Of a stretch of DNA of 64,000 nt, positions 55,830 to 64,000 are shown one piece after another. The notes beneath the pieces are model-generated. The model ran no database searches and was not told the origin of the DNA. It was given only the letters and a program-made list of their open reading frames with translations. The stretch comes from Oleiagrimonas sp963821885 (GTDB lineage Bacteria > Pseudomonadota > Gammaproteobacteria > Xanthomonadales > Rhodanobacteraceae). How positions within the stretch are numbered: position 1 is the stretch's first letter; each line of letters begins with the position of its first letter. The stretch covers positions 1 through 64,000 of the forward strand of contig CAWGFN010000002.1 in the NCBI GenBank assembly GCA_963821885.1. The letters run 5' to 3'. Position numbers and translations under genes: made by a program.

Positions 55830-56918
55830 TCAAACAGGGTTTGAGGGACAGTTATCCCGACTGCACTGCCCTTGTCCAGCAGGCCCTTCCATCGTCCTGG
55901 CGCTACTTGTGGCGACCTTGCCGGATAGCGCGCGGCACAGGGTTTGCGAGGGCAACTCGCCGAACAGGTTCCGGTAGTCGCTGGCCATGCGCGCCGGATG
56001 CAGGAACCCCGCGCGCATGGCCAGCGCGGTGATGGTCGCCGTCCCGTCGCGGCACGCCTTCAGCAGGCGATGCACGCGGTTGAGCCGGGCCAGGCGCAGA
56101 TAGGCCTGCGGAGCCATGCCGTAGGTCGAATGGAAACAGGTGTTGAGCGTGTGTCGGCTGACACTCAAGGCCCGGCACAGGTCCGCGATGGTGATGGGGC
56201 CGTCCATGTGCTGCTCGATGTACTCGCGGGCCATGCGCGTCCTCGCGTGCGCCTTGAGGACGGCGCTGGAGGGCGCGCGCCACGAGGGGCGCGCAAGCAG
56301 GTCGAGCAGGCTGTCCATGAATTGCTCGAATAGAACGGATGGTCGCGGCAGGCGCTGCGCATGCTGCGGATCGGAAATGCACTGGGCCAGATCTTCGGCG
56401 AGGGTCACCAGAGGCGCGTTGTCGACACCCTCCAGCACATGCAGTTGACGCCCATGACGGCCCAGCCAGATGCCTTCAGCGGCGGCGCGCTCGCACAAAC
56501 GCTTCTCGTCGATGGCGAAGTAGACGACCGGTTCGCCATTCACGTGCACGTCGAAATCGACGCCGGTGGGAAGAAAGGCCAGACCGGTCGGGCTTACGTG
56601 ACGGGAATTGAACCGGGACTGTTCGCGCGGCTTGCACAGGAATGAAATCGTGCACTTGCCGCCATGCAGGACGCCCTGCTTGAGCAGCGAGCAGTTCTGC
56701 GACTCGAGAACCAGGCTGACTCCGCAGAAATCGACCCGACGGATCGACCCCTCGAAGGCCGCGGTGCTCGATTGCATGTAGCGCATGTCGGCCAGCCAAT
56801 CCAGAGACCGGGCCGCATGGTCCGCGTCCGTCGATTGGACATGCTCGAAACGAATGTCAGCGTCCGCACTCGACCCGGCATCCCTCTCCGAGCGTGTCGA
56901 CCCGGCGCAAATCTCCAT
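55830..56918 (-). CDS. AraC family transcriptional regulator
   Basis: A 362-residue regulator. The C-terminal DNA-binding domain has two helix-turn-helix units: ITIADLCRALSVSRHTLNTC and GTATITALAMRAGFLHPARM, ending DYRNLFGELPSQTL as usual for AraC proteins. The N-terminal 230 residues are a cupin-like sensor of unknown ligand (SFLCKPREQSRFNSRHVSPT). The ATG at 56918 is chosen because similarity stops there. The C-terminal tail of about 30 residues after the HTH is not typical and is low in confidence. Target genes unknown; it has no obvious adjacent operon. Confidence 0.87.
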   Translation of the reverse strand: MEICAGSTRSERDAGSSADADIRFEHVQSTDADHAARSLDWLADMRYMQSSTAAFEGSIRRVDFCGVSLVLESQNCSLLKQGVLHGGKCTISFLCKPREQSRFNSRHVSPTGLAFLPTGVDFDVHVNGEPVVYFAIDEKRLCERAAAEGIWLGRHGRQLHVLEGVDNAPLVTLAEDLAQCISDPQHAQRLPRPSVLFEQFMDSLLDLLARPSWRAPSSAVLKAHARTRMAREYIEQHMDGPITIADLCRALSVSRHTLNTCFHSTYGMAPQAYLRLARLNRVHRLLKACRDGTATITALAMRAGFLHPARMASDYRNLFGELPSQTLCRALSGKVATSSARTMEGPAGQGQCSRDNCPSNPV

Positions 56919-57057
56919 GTCCGCCCCCCATGACTGACCCCCGGAACTGTATAACGAATGCACCCGTGGCATCCATTGGCCACGCCCACTGGCGGCCGGC
57001 GATGCCATCGCCAACGCGATGTTCCTCTCGCCGACGACAGCCTGCACCCGGATACCG

Positions 57058-57081
57058 GAAGCGCCCCGGTCGGGGCGCTTC
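57058..57081. terminator. Inverted repeat after the endonuclease gene
   Basis: A perfect 10-bp stem with a 4-base loop (57058-57067 with 57072-57081), 15 bases past the stop of the minus-strand endonuclease gene. No U run, so termination efficiency is uncertain. Confidence 0.5.
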
Positions 57082-57096
57082 ACGGTCAGTGCCGTC

Positions 57097-58827
57097 TTAT
57101 TGCGTGCACTGGTTCTGGAACACGCAGGCGATCCATTCGGGATGATCGACGAACGGATTGCGATTGCCCTGGTAGGACTCGACGGTGTCGTTGCGCAGGC
57201 GCTCGACGTCGTCGACCGGGTCCTGCTGCGACCACTGCAGCAGCACCGACAACAGGCCCATGTACGCCTTGCCGGTGGTGTTGGCGCCACCCGACGTGAC
57301 GATCCGGGTGCTGTCGTCGGTCAGCACCAGGTCCGGCTCGGCATAGCCGGTGTACGGGTTGGTGCCGCCCTCGAAGCGCACGTCCATGTACAGCAACGCG
57401 CGCGCCACGTCGCCGCGCTTGCCCATCCAGACTTCCCAGATGGTGCCGTCGGTCCAGTTGGAATTGCCCGGGTAGGTGCCAGTGCCGCCGCCGGTGCCGT
57501 TGGTGGCGGTGGTCGGGTACTCCGTGCACGACGCGCTGCAGGTGCCGTAGGGCTTGTTGCCGCGGGTCGAGTTGTAGGACATGTTGGCCGCCATCAGCAT
57601 GTGCAGGTCGGTGTAGGCGTAGTTGTCGCTGCCGTCGACCGGGAAGCCGTAGGAATTGGGCCAGGTGTGCTCGCGGTTGTATTCGGTGTTGCCACCGGTG
57701 GCCTTGGCCACGCTCTTGTTGGTGTAGACCTCGATGATGTCGCTGCTGTTGAACGGATCCTCGTCGGCCTTGGCCAGCACGTCCCAGGTGTCGGTGGTGG
57801 AGGCCGTGTACGGGATCTTGGTGACCTGCTCGATCAGCGTGTGCAGCGAGCTGCGCAGCGCGGTCGGACTGCTGGCGTCGACGTTGTCGTAGTAGCCGCC
57901 GTAGCCGCCGCCGCCACCACCGCCACCAACGGGCGCGGTCCAGCTGGCCAGCAGCGAGACGTTGCTGTAGCTGTTCCAGCCATAGAGCTTGACGTAGTAG
58001 GTGCCGGCCTGCGGGGCGGAGAAGCTGCAGCTTTCCGCGTTGCCGTTGAGGTACGGACGACAGTCATAGCTGCTGAGCGTGGGCTCGGCGCCGAACTTCA
58101 CGTACATGTCGGCATCGCCGGATCCACCGGAGATCGACAGCGTCAGGTTGCTGGAACCGGACGGGATGGCCACGGTGTAGGTGTCGCCGAAGGCGCCCTG
58201 CGCGCCCGACACCGTCACCGCCACGCCGTTCTGCAGGCTGTTGCCCGAGCCGCCGCCGGAACCGCCGCCGGTGCCCACGAAGGTCTCGCCGGCATTGCAC
58301 TGGCCGAAGCTGGACGTGGCCGGCGCCAGCCAGGTGAAGTCGCTGGCGTAGGAGCCGGTGCCGGCCAGCTGCAACGACTGCCCCGCCGGCGTGGCGCTGC
58401 CCTCGCTGACGCCGATGTCGGTGCTGGCCACACCCGCGGCCGGACCGGAACTGGCGGTGAAGCTGCCCTCGTAGCTGAGGAACTGGCGCACGATGCCGCT
58501 GGCATCGATCAGCGCCACGCCATCCGGCGCGCCATTCTGGATGCCCGGCGTGTTGATCGACATCACGCCATAGCCACTGCACTGGTTGCCCAGCGTGCCG
58601 GTCAGCGAATAGGTGGCGTAGGCCGACCCGTTGCTGCCGTTGTAGAGCACCACTTTCCAGCCACTGAGGCTGGTGCCGGACGGACCGGCGATCTCCACCG
58701 CTTCACCGGTATCGCTACCGCTGTTGTCGTAGTGGATCTCGTTGATGAATACCTGCGTGGCGGCGAATGCCGGAAGCATCCAGCCGAACGCGGCCAAAAC
58801 GATGAGAATGCGTGCCAGTCGACGCAT
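57097..58827 (-). CDS. Secreted endonuclease I with lamin-tail-like and PPC domains
   Basis: A 576-residue exported nuclease. Order: signal peptide (about 1-22); a lamin-tail-type domain (FINEIHYDNSGSDTGEAVEI, about 25-190); Gly/Ser linker; PPC-type domain (about 200-305); Gly-rich linker; and an endonuclease I domain (about 320-576) with the His-Me active site NREHTWPNSYGFP and TDLHMLMAANMSYNSTRGNK. Endonuclease I enzymes cut DNA non-specifically outside the cell or in the periplasm and use Mg2+. The PPC domain resembles those in the two proteases at 22-27 kb. Likely a type II secretion substrate. Confidence 0.92.
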   Translation of the reverse strand: MRRLARILIVLAAFGWMLPAFAATQVFINEIHYDNSGSDTGEAVEIAGPSGTSLSGWKVVLYNGSNGSAYATYSLTGTLGNQCSGYGVMSINTPGIQNGAPDGVALIDASGIVRQFLSYEGSFTASSGPAAGVASTDIGVSEGSATPAGQSLQLAGTGSYASDFTWLAPATSSFGQCNAGETFVGTGGGSGGGSGNSLQNGVAVTVSGAQGAFGDTYTVAIPSGSSNLTLSISGGSGDADMYVKFGAEPTLSSYDCRPYLNGNAESCSFSAPQAGTYYVKLYGWNSYSNVSLLASWTAPVGGGGGGGGYGGYYDNVDASSPTALRSSLHTLIEQVTKIPYTASTTDTWDVLAKADEDPFNSSDIIEVYTNKSVAKATGGNTEYNREHTWPNSYGFPVDGSDNYAYTDLHMLMAANMSYNSTRGNKPYGTCSASCTEYPTTATNGTGGGTGTYPGNSNWTDGTIWEVWMGKRGDVARALLYMDVRFEGGTNPYTGYAEPDLVLTDDSTRIVTSGGANTTGKAYMGLLSVLLQWSQQDPVDDVERLRNDTVESYQGNRNPFVDHPEWIACVFQNQCTQ

Positions 58828-58959
58828 GTGCGTGCCCTCCCCAAGTTGAGTTGTTCCCCCGGGGGCACACTATGCGTGCTTCGCGTCGTTTTCGTGACGG
58901 GAAAAATTCCTAGGCCGCAAAGCCGTGCGCCACGTCACGCATCGGCCGGCTTGCGGCGC

Positions 58960-60816
<1,857 letters not shown>

Positions 60817-60942
60817 GGGCGGATCGAGGTTCGGCGTGGAGCATGCCGCGGGGCATGCCGAGTGAACCGGCATGCTAGCAAAGGGCGCCACGCGCCGTGA
60901 TCGGCATCGTCGCGCATGCCTTGCGGGCGGGGACCGGAAAAC

Positions 60943-61281
60943 TCAGTCGGGCATGCCCCACAATTGGCGGTCCAGGTCGTGGTCCAGGCCGAAGCTCGGC
61001 ATATGGATGCGCCCGTCGCGCACGTCCACGCCCTCCGCGCGCAGGCGCCGGCTCTGTTCTCGGAAACCGCGGCTGCCGGGCTCGAAGGCGATGCGTCCGT
61101 CCGCGCGCAGCACGCGGAACCAGGGCAGATCCCCGCCCGCCTCGCGGCAGCCGAGCACCTTGCCGACCATGCGCGCGCGGCCCGGCAGCCCGGCACGCGC
61201 CGCGATCTGCCCGTAGCTGGCCACGCGCCCCGGCGGGATGGCCGCCACGGCATCGAGAATGCGCCGGTACTCGTCCTTCAT
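60943..61281 (-). CDS. Alkyltransferase-like (ATL) DNA-binding protein
   Basis: A 112-residue protein of the MGMT family. It keeps the DNA-binding helix region (IPPGRVASYGQIAARAGLPG and ARMVGKVLG), but the reactive PCHR motif is replaced by PWFRV, with Trp where the acceptor Cys should be. That substitution defines alkyltransferase-like proteins, which bind O6-alkylguanine and hand it to nucleotide excision repair rather than repairing it themselves. The C-terminus (SFGLDHDLDRQLWGMPD) is as usual for the group. Start at 61281 gives the expected length. Confidence 0.9.
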   Translation of the reverse strand: MKDEYRRILDAVAAIPPGRVASYGQIAARAGLPGRARMVGKVLGCREAGGDLPWFRVLRADGRIAFEPGSRGFREQSRRLRAEGVDVRDGRIHMPSFGLDHDLDRQLWGMPD

Positions 61282-61326
61282 CGCTGCTACGCTACCACTG
61301 CCGCAGTCCACGGCGGGAGACAGACC

Positions 61327-61731
61327 ATGCAGCACTTCGAAGCCATCCGCTCGCACCTCAACGGCCAGTACGACCTGCGCCACAACGATCCCTACCTGAT
61401 CAGCTTCGACGTCCTGCTTCCCGACGGTCGCAACCAGGGCATGTACCTGGCCGAACTGGAGGACGAGAAGGACCGCAAGTACCTGCGCGTATCCACCCCC
61501 GTCGGCCCGCTGGTCGGCGTCGACGCGCGCCGCTGCCTGCGCTTCAACTGGGAGCAGCGGGTGGGCTACCTGGCGGTCAGCGACCTCGACGGCTCGCCCT
61601 ACATCCACCTGTGCGAGAACCGCCCCTACGAGTTGCTCACCGCCGAGGAACTGGACGGCCTGCTCGCCGAACTGTCATCCCTGGGCGATCGCCTGGAAAA
61701 ACTGGTCACGCACGAGGCGGATGCGTTTTGA
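61327..61731 (+). CDS. Conserved hypothetical protein
   Basis: A 134-residue soluble protein, no signal or membrane segment. It contains ISFDVLLPDGRNQGMYLAEL, a Cys-Leu-Arg-Phe-Asn-Trp stretch (RRCLRFNWEQRVGYLAVSDL) and an acidic C-terminus. Alternating hydrophobic pattern suggests a small alpha/beta domain of the kind seen in chaperone-like YbjN or type III chaperone folds, but I do not recognise a family. It diverges from the ATL gene, 45 bases apart. The heptad tandem array starts 10 bases after its stop. Confidence 0.65.
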   Translation: MQHFEAIRSHLNGQYDLRHNDPYLISFDVLLPDGRNQGMYLAELEDEKDRKYLRVSTPVGPLVGVDARRCLRFNWEQRVGYLAVSDLDGSPYIHLCENRPYELLTAEELDGLLAELSSLGDRLEKLVTHEADAF

Positions 61732-61741
61732 GACGGCGCGG

Positions 61742-61923
61742 CTCGGGGCTCGGGGCTCGGGGCTCGGGGCTCGGGGCTCGGGACTCGGGACTCGGGACTC
61801 GGGACTCGGGACTCGGGACTCGGGACTCGGGATTCGGGATTCGGGATTCGGGATTCGGGATTCGGGATTCGGGATTCGGGATTCGGGATTCGGGATTCGG
61901 GACCCGGGACCCGGGACCCGGCC
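61742..61923. repeat. 7-base tandem array (26 units, graded variants)
   Basis: Unbroken period-7 array: CTCGGGG x5 (61742-61776), CTCGGGA x8 (61777-61832), TTCGGGA x10 (61833-61902), CCCGGGA x2 and a partial unit to 61923. Variants are sorted into blocks, not mixed. Such TCGGGAT-type heptads are a known feature of Xanthomonadaceae intergenic DNA. The open frames across it are artefacts of the repeat. Confidence 0.95.
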
Positions 61924-62030
61924 CGTAGCCCGGATAAGCGAAGCGCATCCGGGGAATTCCGGCAGGCATCCATCGGCACCAACTCCCGGCATGCGCTGAC
62001 CCCGGAGGCGGCCTTCGGCCTTGTCCGGGC
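61922..62030. repeat. 109-base dispersed repeat, copy 1
   Basis: Identical over 109 bases to 62557-62665. Begins directly where the heptad array ends. Contains internal inverted segments of the kind CCCGGATAAGCGAAGCGCATCCGGG, a type of element widespread between proteobacterial genes. Confidence 0.95.
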
Positions 62031-62071
62031 CACGTTTCTGACGCGCCGTGTCCCATCAGACCAAAACAGAC

Positions 62072-62458
62072 ATGACCATGCTCGAACACCTCACGCTCGG
62101 CCGCCTCCAGGTCTTCGCCCCCGACCTCGACCGGGCTTCCCGCTTCTACGGCGGCGTCCTCGGCCTGCGCCTGGTCGCCACTTATGAACGGATGCTGCGC
62201 TTCGCCGTCGACGGCTTCGAGATCGACATCTTCCAGTGCGATCGCGCCTCGCAGGTCGGCGACTATTCCAGCGAGGCCGGCGTGTCGCTGTCCTTCACGG
62301 TGACCGACCTCGAAGCCGCGATGCATGCGCTGCGCGAGGACGGCGTGGAGGTGCTGCACGCGGTGCCCAACACCGCCAGCGACGGCACCCGCTACGCCGC
62401 CTTCGCCGACCCTTTCGGCACCGTGTTCGAGCTGATCGAGACCCCACGCGAACCTTAA
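62072..62458 (+). CDS. VOC (glyoxalase-fold) family protein
   Basis: A protein of 128 residues with one vicinal oxygen chelate domain in paired beta-alpha-beta modules: LGRLQVFAPDLDRASRFYGG, then FTVTDLEAAMHALREDGVEV and AAFADPFGTVFELIETP. The His/Glu metal positions are partly kept (Glu in VFELIE), the first His is not obvious. Starts possible at GTG 62048, ATG 62072 or ATG 62078. The gene lies exactly between the two 109-base repeats. Substrate unknown. Confidence 0.82.
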   Translation: MTMLEHLTLGRLQVFAPDLDRASRFYGGVLGLRLVATYERMLRFAVDGFEIDIFQCDRASQVGDYSSEAGVSLSFTVTDLEAAMHALREDGVEVLHAVPNTASDGTRYAAFADPFGTVFELIETPREP

Positions 62459-62556
62459 GCAACCAGCACTCCGAGCTTTTTTCGCTCCTGATGCCATCGC
62501 AGCGCATCGTGCTTGCATCCCTCCCCTTCGGTGGCGGCGTAGGGTGGAGGATCAGA

Positions 62557-62665
62557 CCCGTAGCCCGGATAAGCGAAGCGCATCCGGGGAATTCCGGCAG
62601 GCATCCATCGGCACCAACTCCCGGCATGCGCTGACCCCGGAGGCGGCCTTCGGCCTTGTCCGGGC
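62557..62665. repeat. 109-base dispersed repeat, copy 2
   Basis: Identical to 61922-62030. In this copy the ends form a perfect inverted repeat, GTAGCCCGGA at the left and TCCGGGCTAC at the right (extending to 62669), suggesting a defined element. It makes up most of the 300-base gap between the VOC and SDR genes; the rest of that gap shows nothing further. Confidence 0.95.
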
Positions 62666-62759
62666 TACGGCGTGCATCGAGACGATGCGACCCCCGGCGA
62701 TCGAGGCCACCCCGGAACGTATGGGATAATCCGCGGCTCAGACGACCACGGAGCAGACC

Positions 62760-63452
62760 ATGTCCCAGTCCACCGCGATCATCACCGGCGCCGGCGGCGC
62801 CATCGCCGGCCACGTCATCGACGCCTTCGCCGAGGCCGGCTGGACGCTGGGCCTGATCGCCTACAACGATGCCGAAGCCAGACGCGCGCAGGAAGCCTGC
62901 CCCGCCGCCACGGTGGCCGTGGCCAACCTGGTCGACGAGGACGCCGCGCGCAAGGCGGTGGCCGAGCTGACCGGCGCCCTGGGCCACGTCGACGCGCTGC
63001 TCAACATCGCCGGCGGCTTCGACATGAGCGGCGCCGCCGACACCTCCATGAAGCAGCTGGAGGCGCAGATGGACATCAACTTCCGCACCGCCTTCAACGC
63101 CACCCGCGCGGTCCTGCCGGGCATGCTCGAGGCCGGCAAGGGCTTCGTGCTCGGCGTCGGCGCCGATGCCGCGTTGGACGGCGGCGCAAGCAAGGGCCCG
63201 TACGCGGCCTCCAAGGCGGCGCTGATCGCCTGGCTGAAGTCGGTCAACGCCGAGACCGCGCCGAAGGGCGTGCGCACGGCCATCATGTACCCGATGGGCG
63301 CGGTGGACACCGCCGGCAATCGCCACGCCATGCCCGATGCCGACCCGCAGACCTGGATCGACCCGCGCGAGCTGGCCGCCACGGCGCTGCACCTGGCCAC
63401 GCGCGGCGCGCGCGGCCGCATCAGCGAGGCCAGGGTCTACCCGCCGGCCTGA
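62760..63452 (+). CDS. Short-chain dehydrogenase/reductase (SDR)
   Basis: A 230-residue NAD(P)-dependent oxidoreductase. The nucleotide loop is ITGAGGAIAGHVID (a TGxxGxxG variant), NIAGGFDMSG replaces the NNAG motif, and the catalytic Tyr-Lys are in GPYAASKAALIAWL. Classical SDR length. The substrate is not predictable. A GGAG-containing site is 10 bases before the ATG. Followed by a corC-like gene 83 bases on. Confidence 0.9.
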   Translation: MSQSTAIITGAGGAIAGHVIDAFAEAGWTLGLIAYNDAEARRAQEACPAATVAVANLVDEDAARKAVAELTGALGHVDALLNIAGGFDMSGAADTSMKQLEAQMDINFRTAFNATRAVLPGMLEAGKGFVLGVGADAALDGGASKGPYAASKAALIAWLKSVNAETAPKGVRTAIMYPMGAVDTAGNRHAMPDADPQTWIDPRELAATALHLATRGARGRISEARVYPPA

Positions 63453-63535
63453 GCAACCGCCCGCCGCGCGGCCTGCCGCGCATGTGAAAGCCGGTTACAC
63501 TGCCGACAGGCCCCCACGGAACCCCCGCCCCGCGC

Positions 63536-64000
63536 ATGCTGACCGAACTGGGACTGATCCTGCTGTTGTCGCTTCTCAACGGCTTCTTCGCCCTGTCCGA
63601 AATGGCCATCGTCGCCTCGCGCAAGAGCCGGCTGAAACAGATGGCGCGGCAGAGCGCTCGAGCGCGCGTGGCGCTGGAGCTGGCCGAGCACCCGGACCGC
63701 TTCCTGTCCACCGTGCAGGTCGGCATCACCCTGGTCATGCTGGTCACCGGCGCGGTCACCGGCGCCTCCCTGGGCGAGCGCTTCGCCACCATGGTGCGTG
63801 CGCTGGACGAGCCCTGGCTGGCGCCCTACGCCACCGCCACCGGCTGGTTCATCGGCTTCGTCATCGTCACCACGGTGCAGATCGTGATCGGCGAACTGGT
63901 GCCCAAGCGCACCGCGCTGGTCGCGCCGGAGAAGCTGGCCACCGCCATTGCCGTGCCCATGCTGGTGCTGTCGCGCATCAGCGCGCCGTTCGTGTGGGTA
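63536..64000 (+). CDS. CNNM/CorC (HlyC) family membrane protein, cut by window end
   Basis: First 155 residues of a protein continuing beyond the window. It starts MLTELGLILLLSLLNGFFAL with the CNNM (DUF21) signature SEMAIVASRKSRLKQMA, then STVQVGITLVMLVTGAVTGA and IVIGELVPKRTALVAPEKLA, both characteristic. Such proteins have three or four transmembrane helices followed by CBS and CorC/HlyC domains and are linked to Mg/Co efflux. The rest is not visible. Confidence 0.9.
   Translation, partial: MLTELGLILLLSLLNGFFALSEMAIVASRKSRLKQMARQSARARVALELAEHPDRFLSTVQVGITLVMLVTGAVTGASLGERFATMVRALDEPWLAPYATATGWFIGFVIVTTVQIVIGELVPKRTALVAPEKLATAIAVPMLVLSRISAPFVWV

Noticed and set aside
61742..61923. CRISPR array
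   Set aside because: The repeat unit is 7 bases with no spacers and no cas genes nearby.
61626..62033. Proteins with ESRIPNP or SGFGIRD repeats
   Set aside because: Translations of the 7-base tandem array in several frames on both strands; no ribosome sites and no sequence outside the repeat.

Overview
This 64 kb window comes from a GC-rich gammaproteobacterial chromosome. Its gene orders (rplL-rplJ-rplA-rplK-nusG-secE-tRNA-Trp-tuf-tRNA-Thr/Gly/Tyr, and ychF-pth-rplY-prs-tRNA-Gln-ispE-lolB-TPR divergent from hemA-prfA), together with a tandem 7-base TCGGGAT-type array typical of Xanthomonadaceae and relatives, point to Xanthomonadales/Lysobacterales. A Rhodanobacter-, Dyella- or Lysobacter-like genus is an inference; genus is not decided here.

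Layout. 1-5.6 kb: a ribosomal protein, NusG, SecE, EF-Tu and tRNA block on the minus strand, with a good promoter at its head, a leader before rplJ and several internal hairpins. 5.7-13.2 kb: a thioesterase, then the ychF/pth/rplY/prs/tRNA-Gln/ispE/lolB/TPR housekeeping run, also minus strand. 13.3-21.8 kb: hemA, prfA, a polyphosphate kinase 2, acylphosphatase, a TlpA-like thioredoxin, a YihY membrane protein, a WrbA-like quinone reductase, a DUF2069 protein, an AidB-like acyl-CoA dehydrogenase and a half-length asparaginase-like protein. 22.2-27.7 kb: two large secreted proteases (M4 and S53), each with a strong terminator and a shared C-terminal PPC-type domain. 28-43.9 kb: SufT-like protein, a transhydrogenase operon split by a sigma-factor module on the opposite strand, a tight cdd/nitroreductase/exonuclease/NUDIX operon, a TMEM43-like protein, a metallo-beta-lactamase-fold protein, ferredoxin, coaD, rsmD, ftsY, an AsmA-like protein, mutY (frameshifted) and the yggX-type iron-trafficking gene.

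44.0-54.0 kb is a genomic island inserted into the 3' half of tRNA-Phe. A 47-base perfect direct repeat (44030-44076 and 53953-53999) marks attL and attR. The island carries defence genes only: a type I restriction-modification set (hsdM, hsdS remnant, hsdR) on the plus strand, facing a three-gene cluster on the minus strand that matches the ABC three-component (ABC-3C) organisation: a nuclease-like effector with a C-terminal docking region, a small middle component, and a DUF3732-type ABC ATPase. I see no integrase. All six defence genes are broken by many small indels, while the flanking chromosome has almost none. Either the island is decaying or the assembly is poor there.

54-64 kb returns to the chromosome: a dicarboxylate/cation symporter, an AraC-type regulator, a secreted endonuclease I with the same PPC-type domain as the two proteases, recQ, an alkyltransferase-like DNA-binding protein, an unknown small protein, the heptad tandem array, a glyoxalase-fold gene lying between two identical 109-base repeats, an SDR oxidoreductase, and the start of a CNNM/CorC-type membrane protein cut by the window edge.
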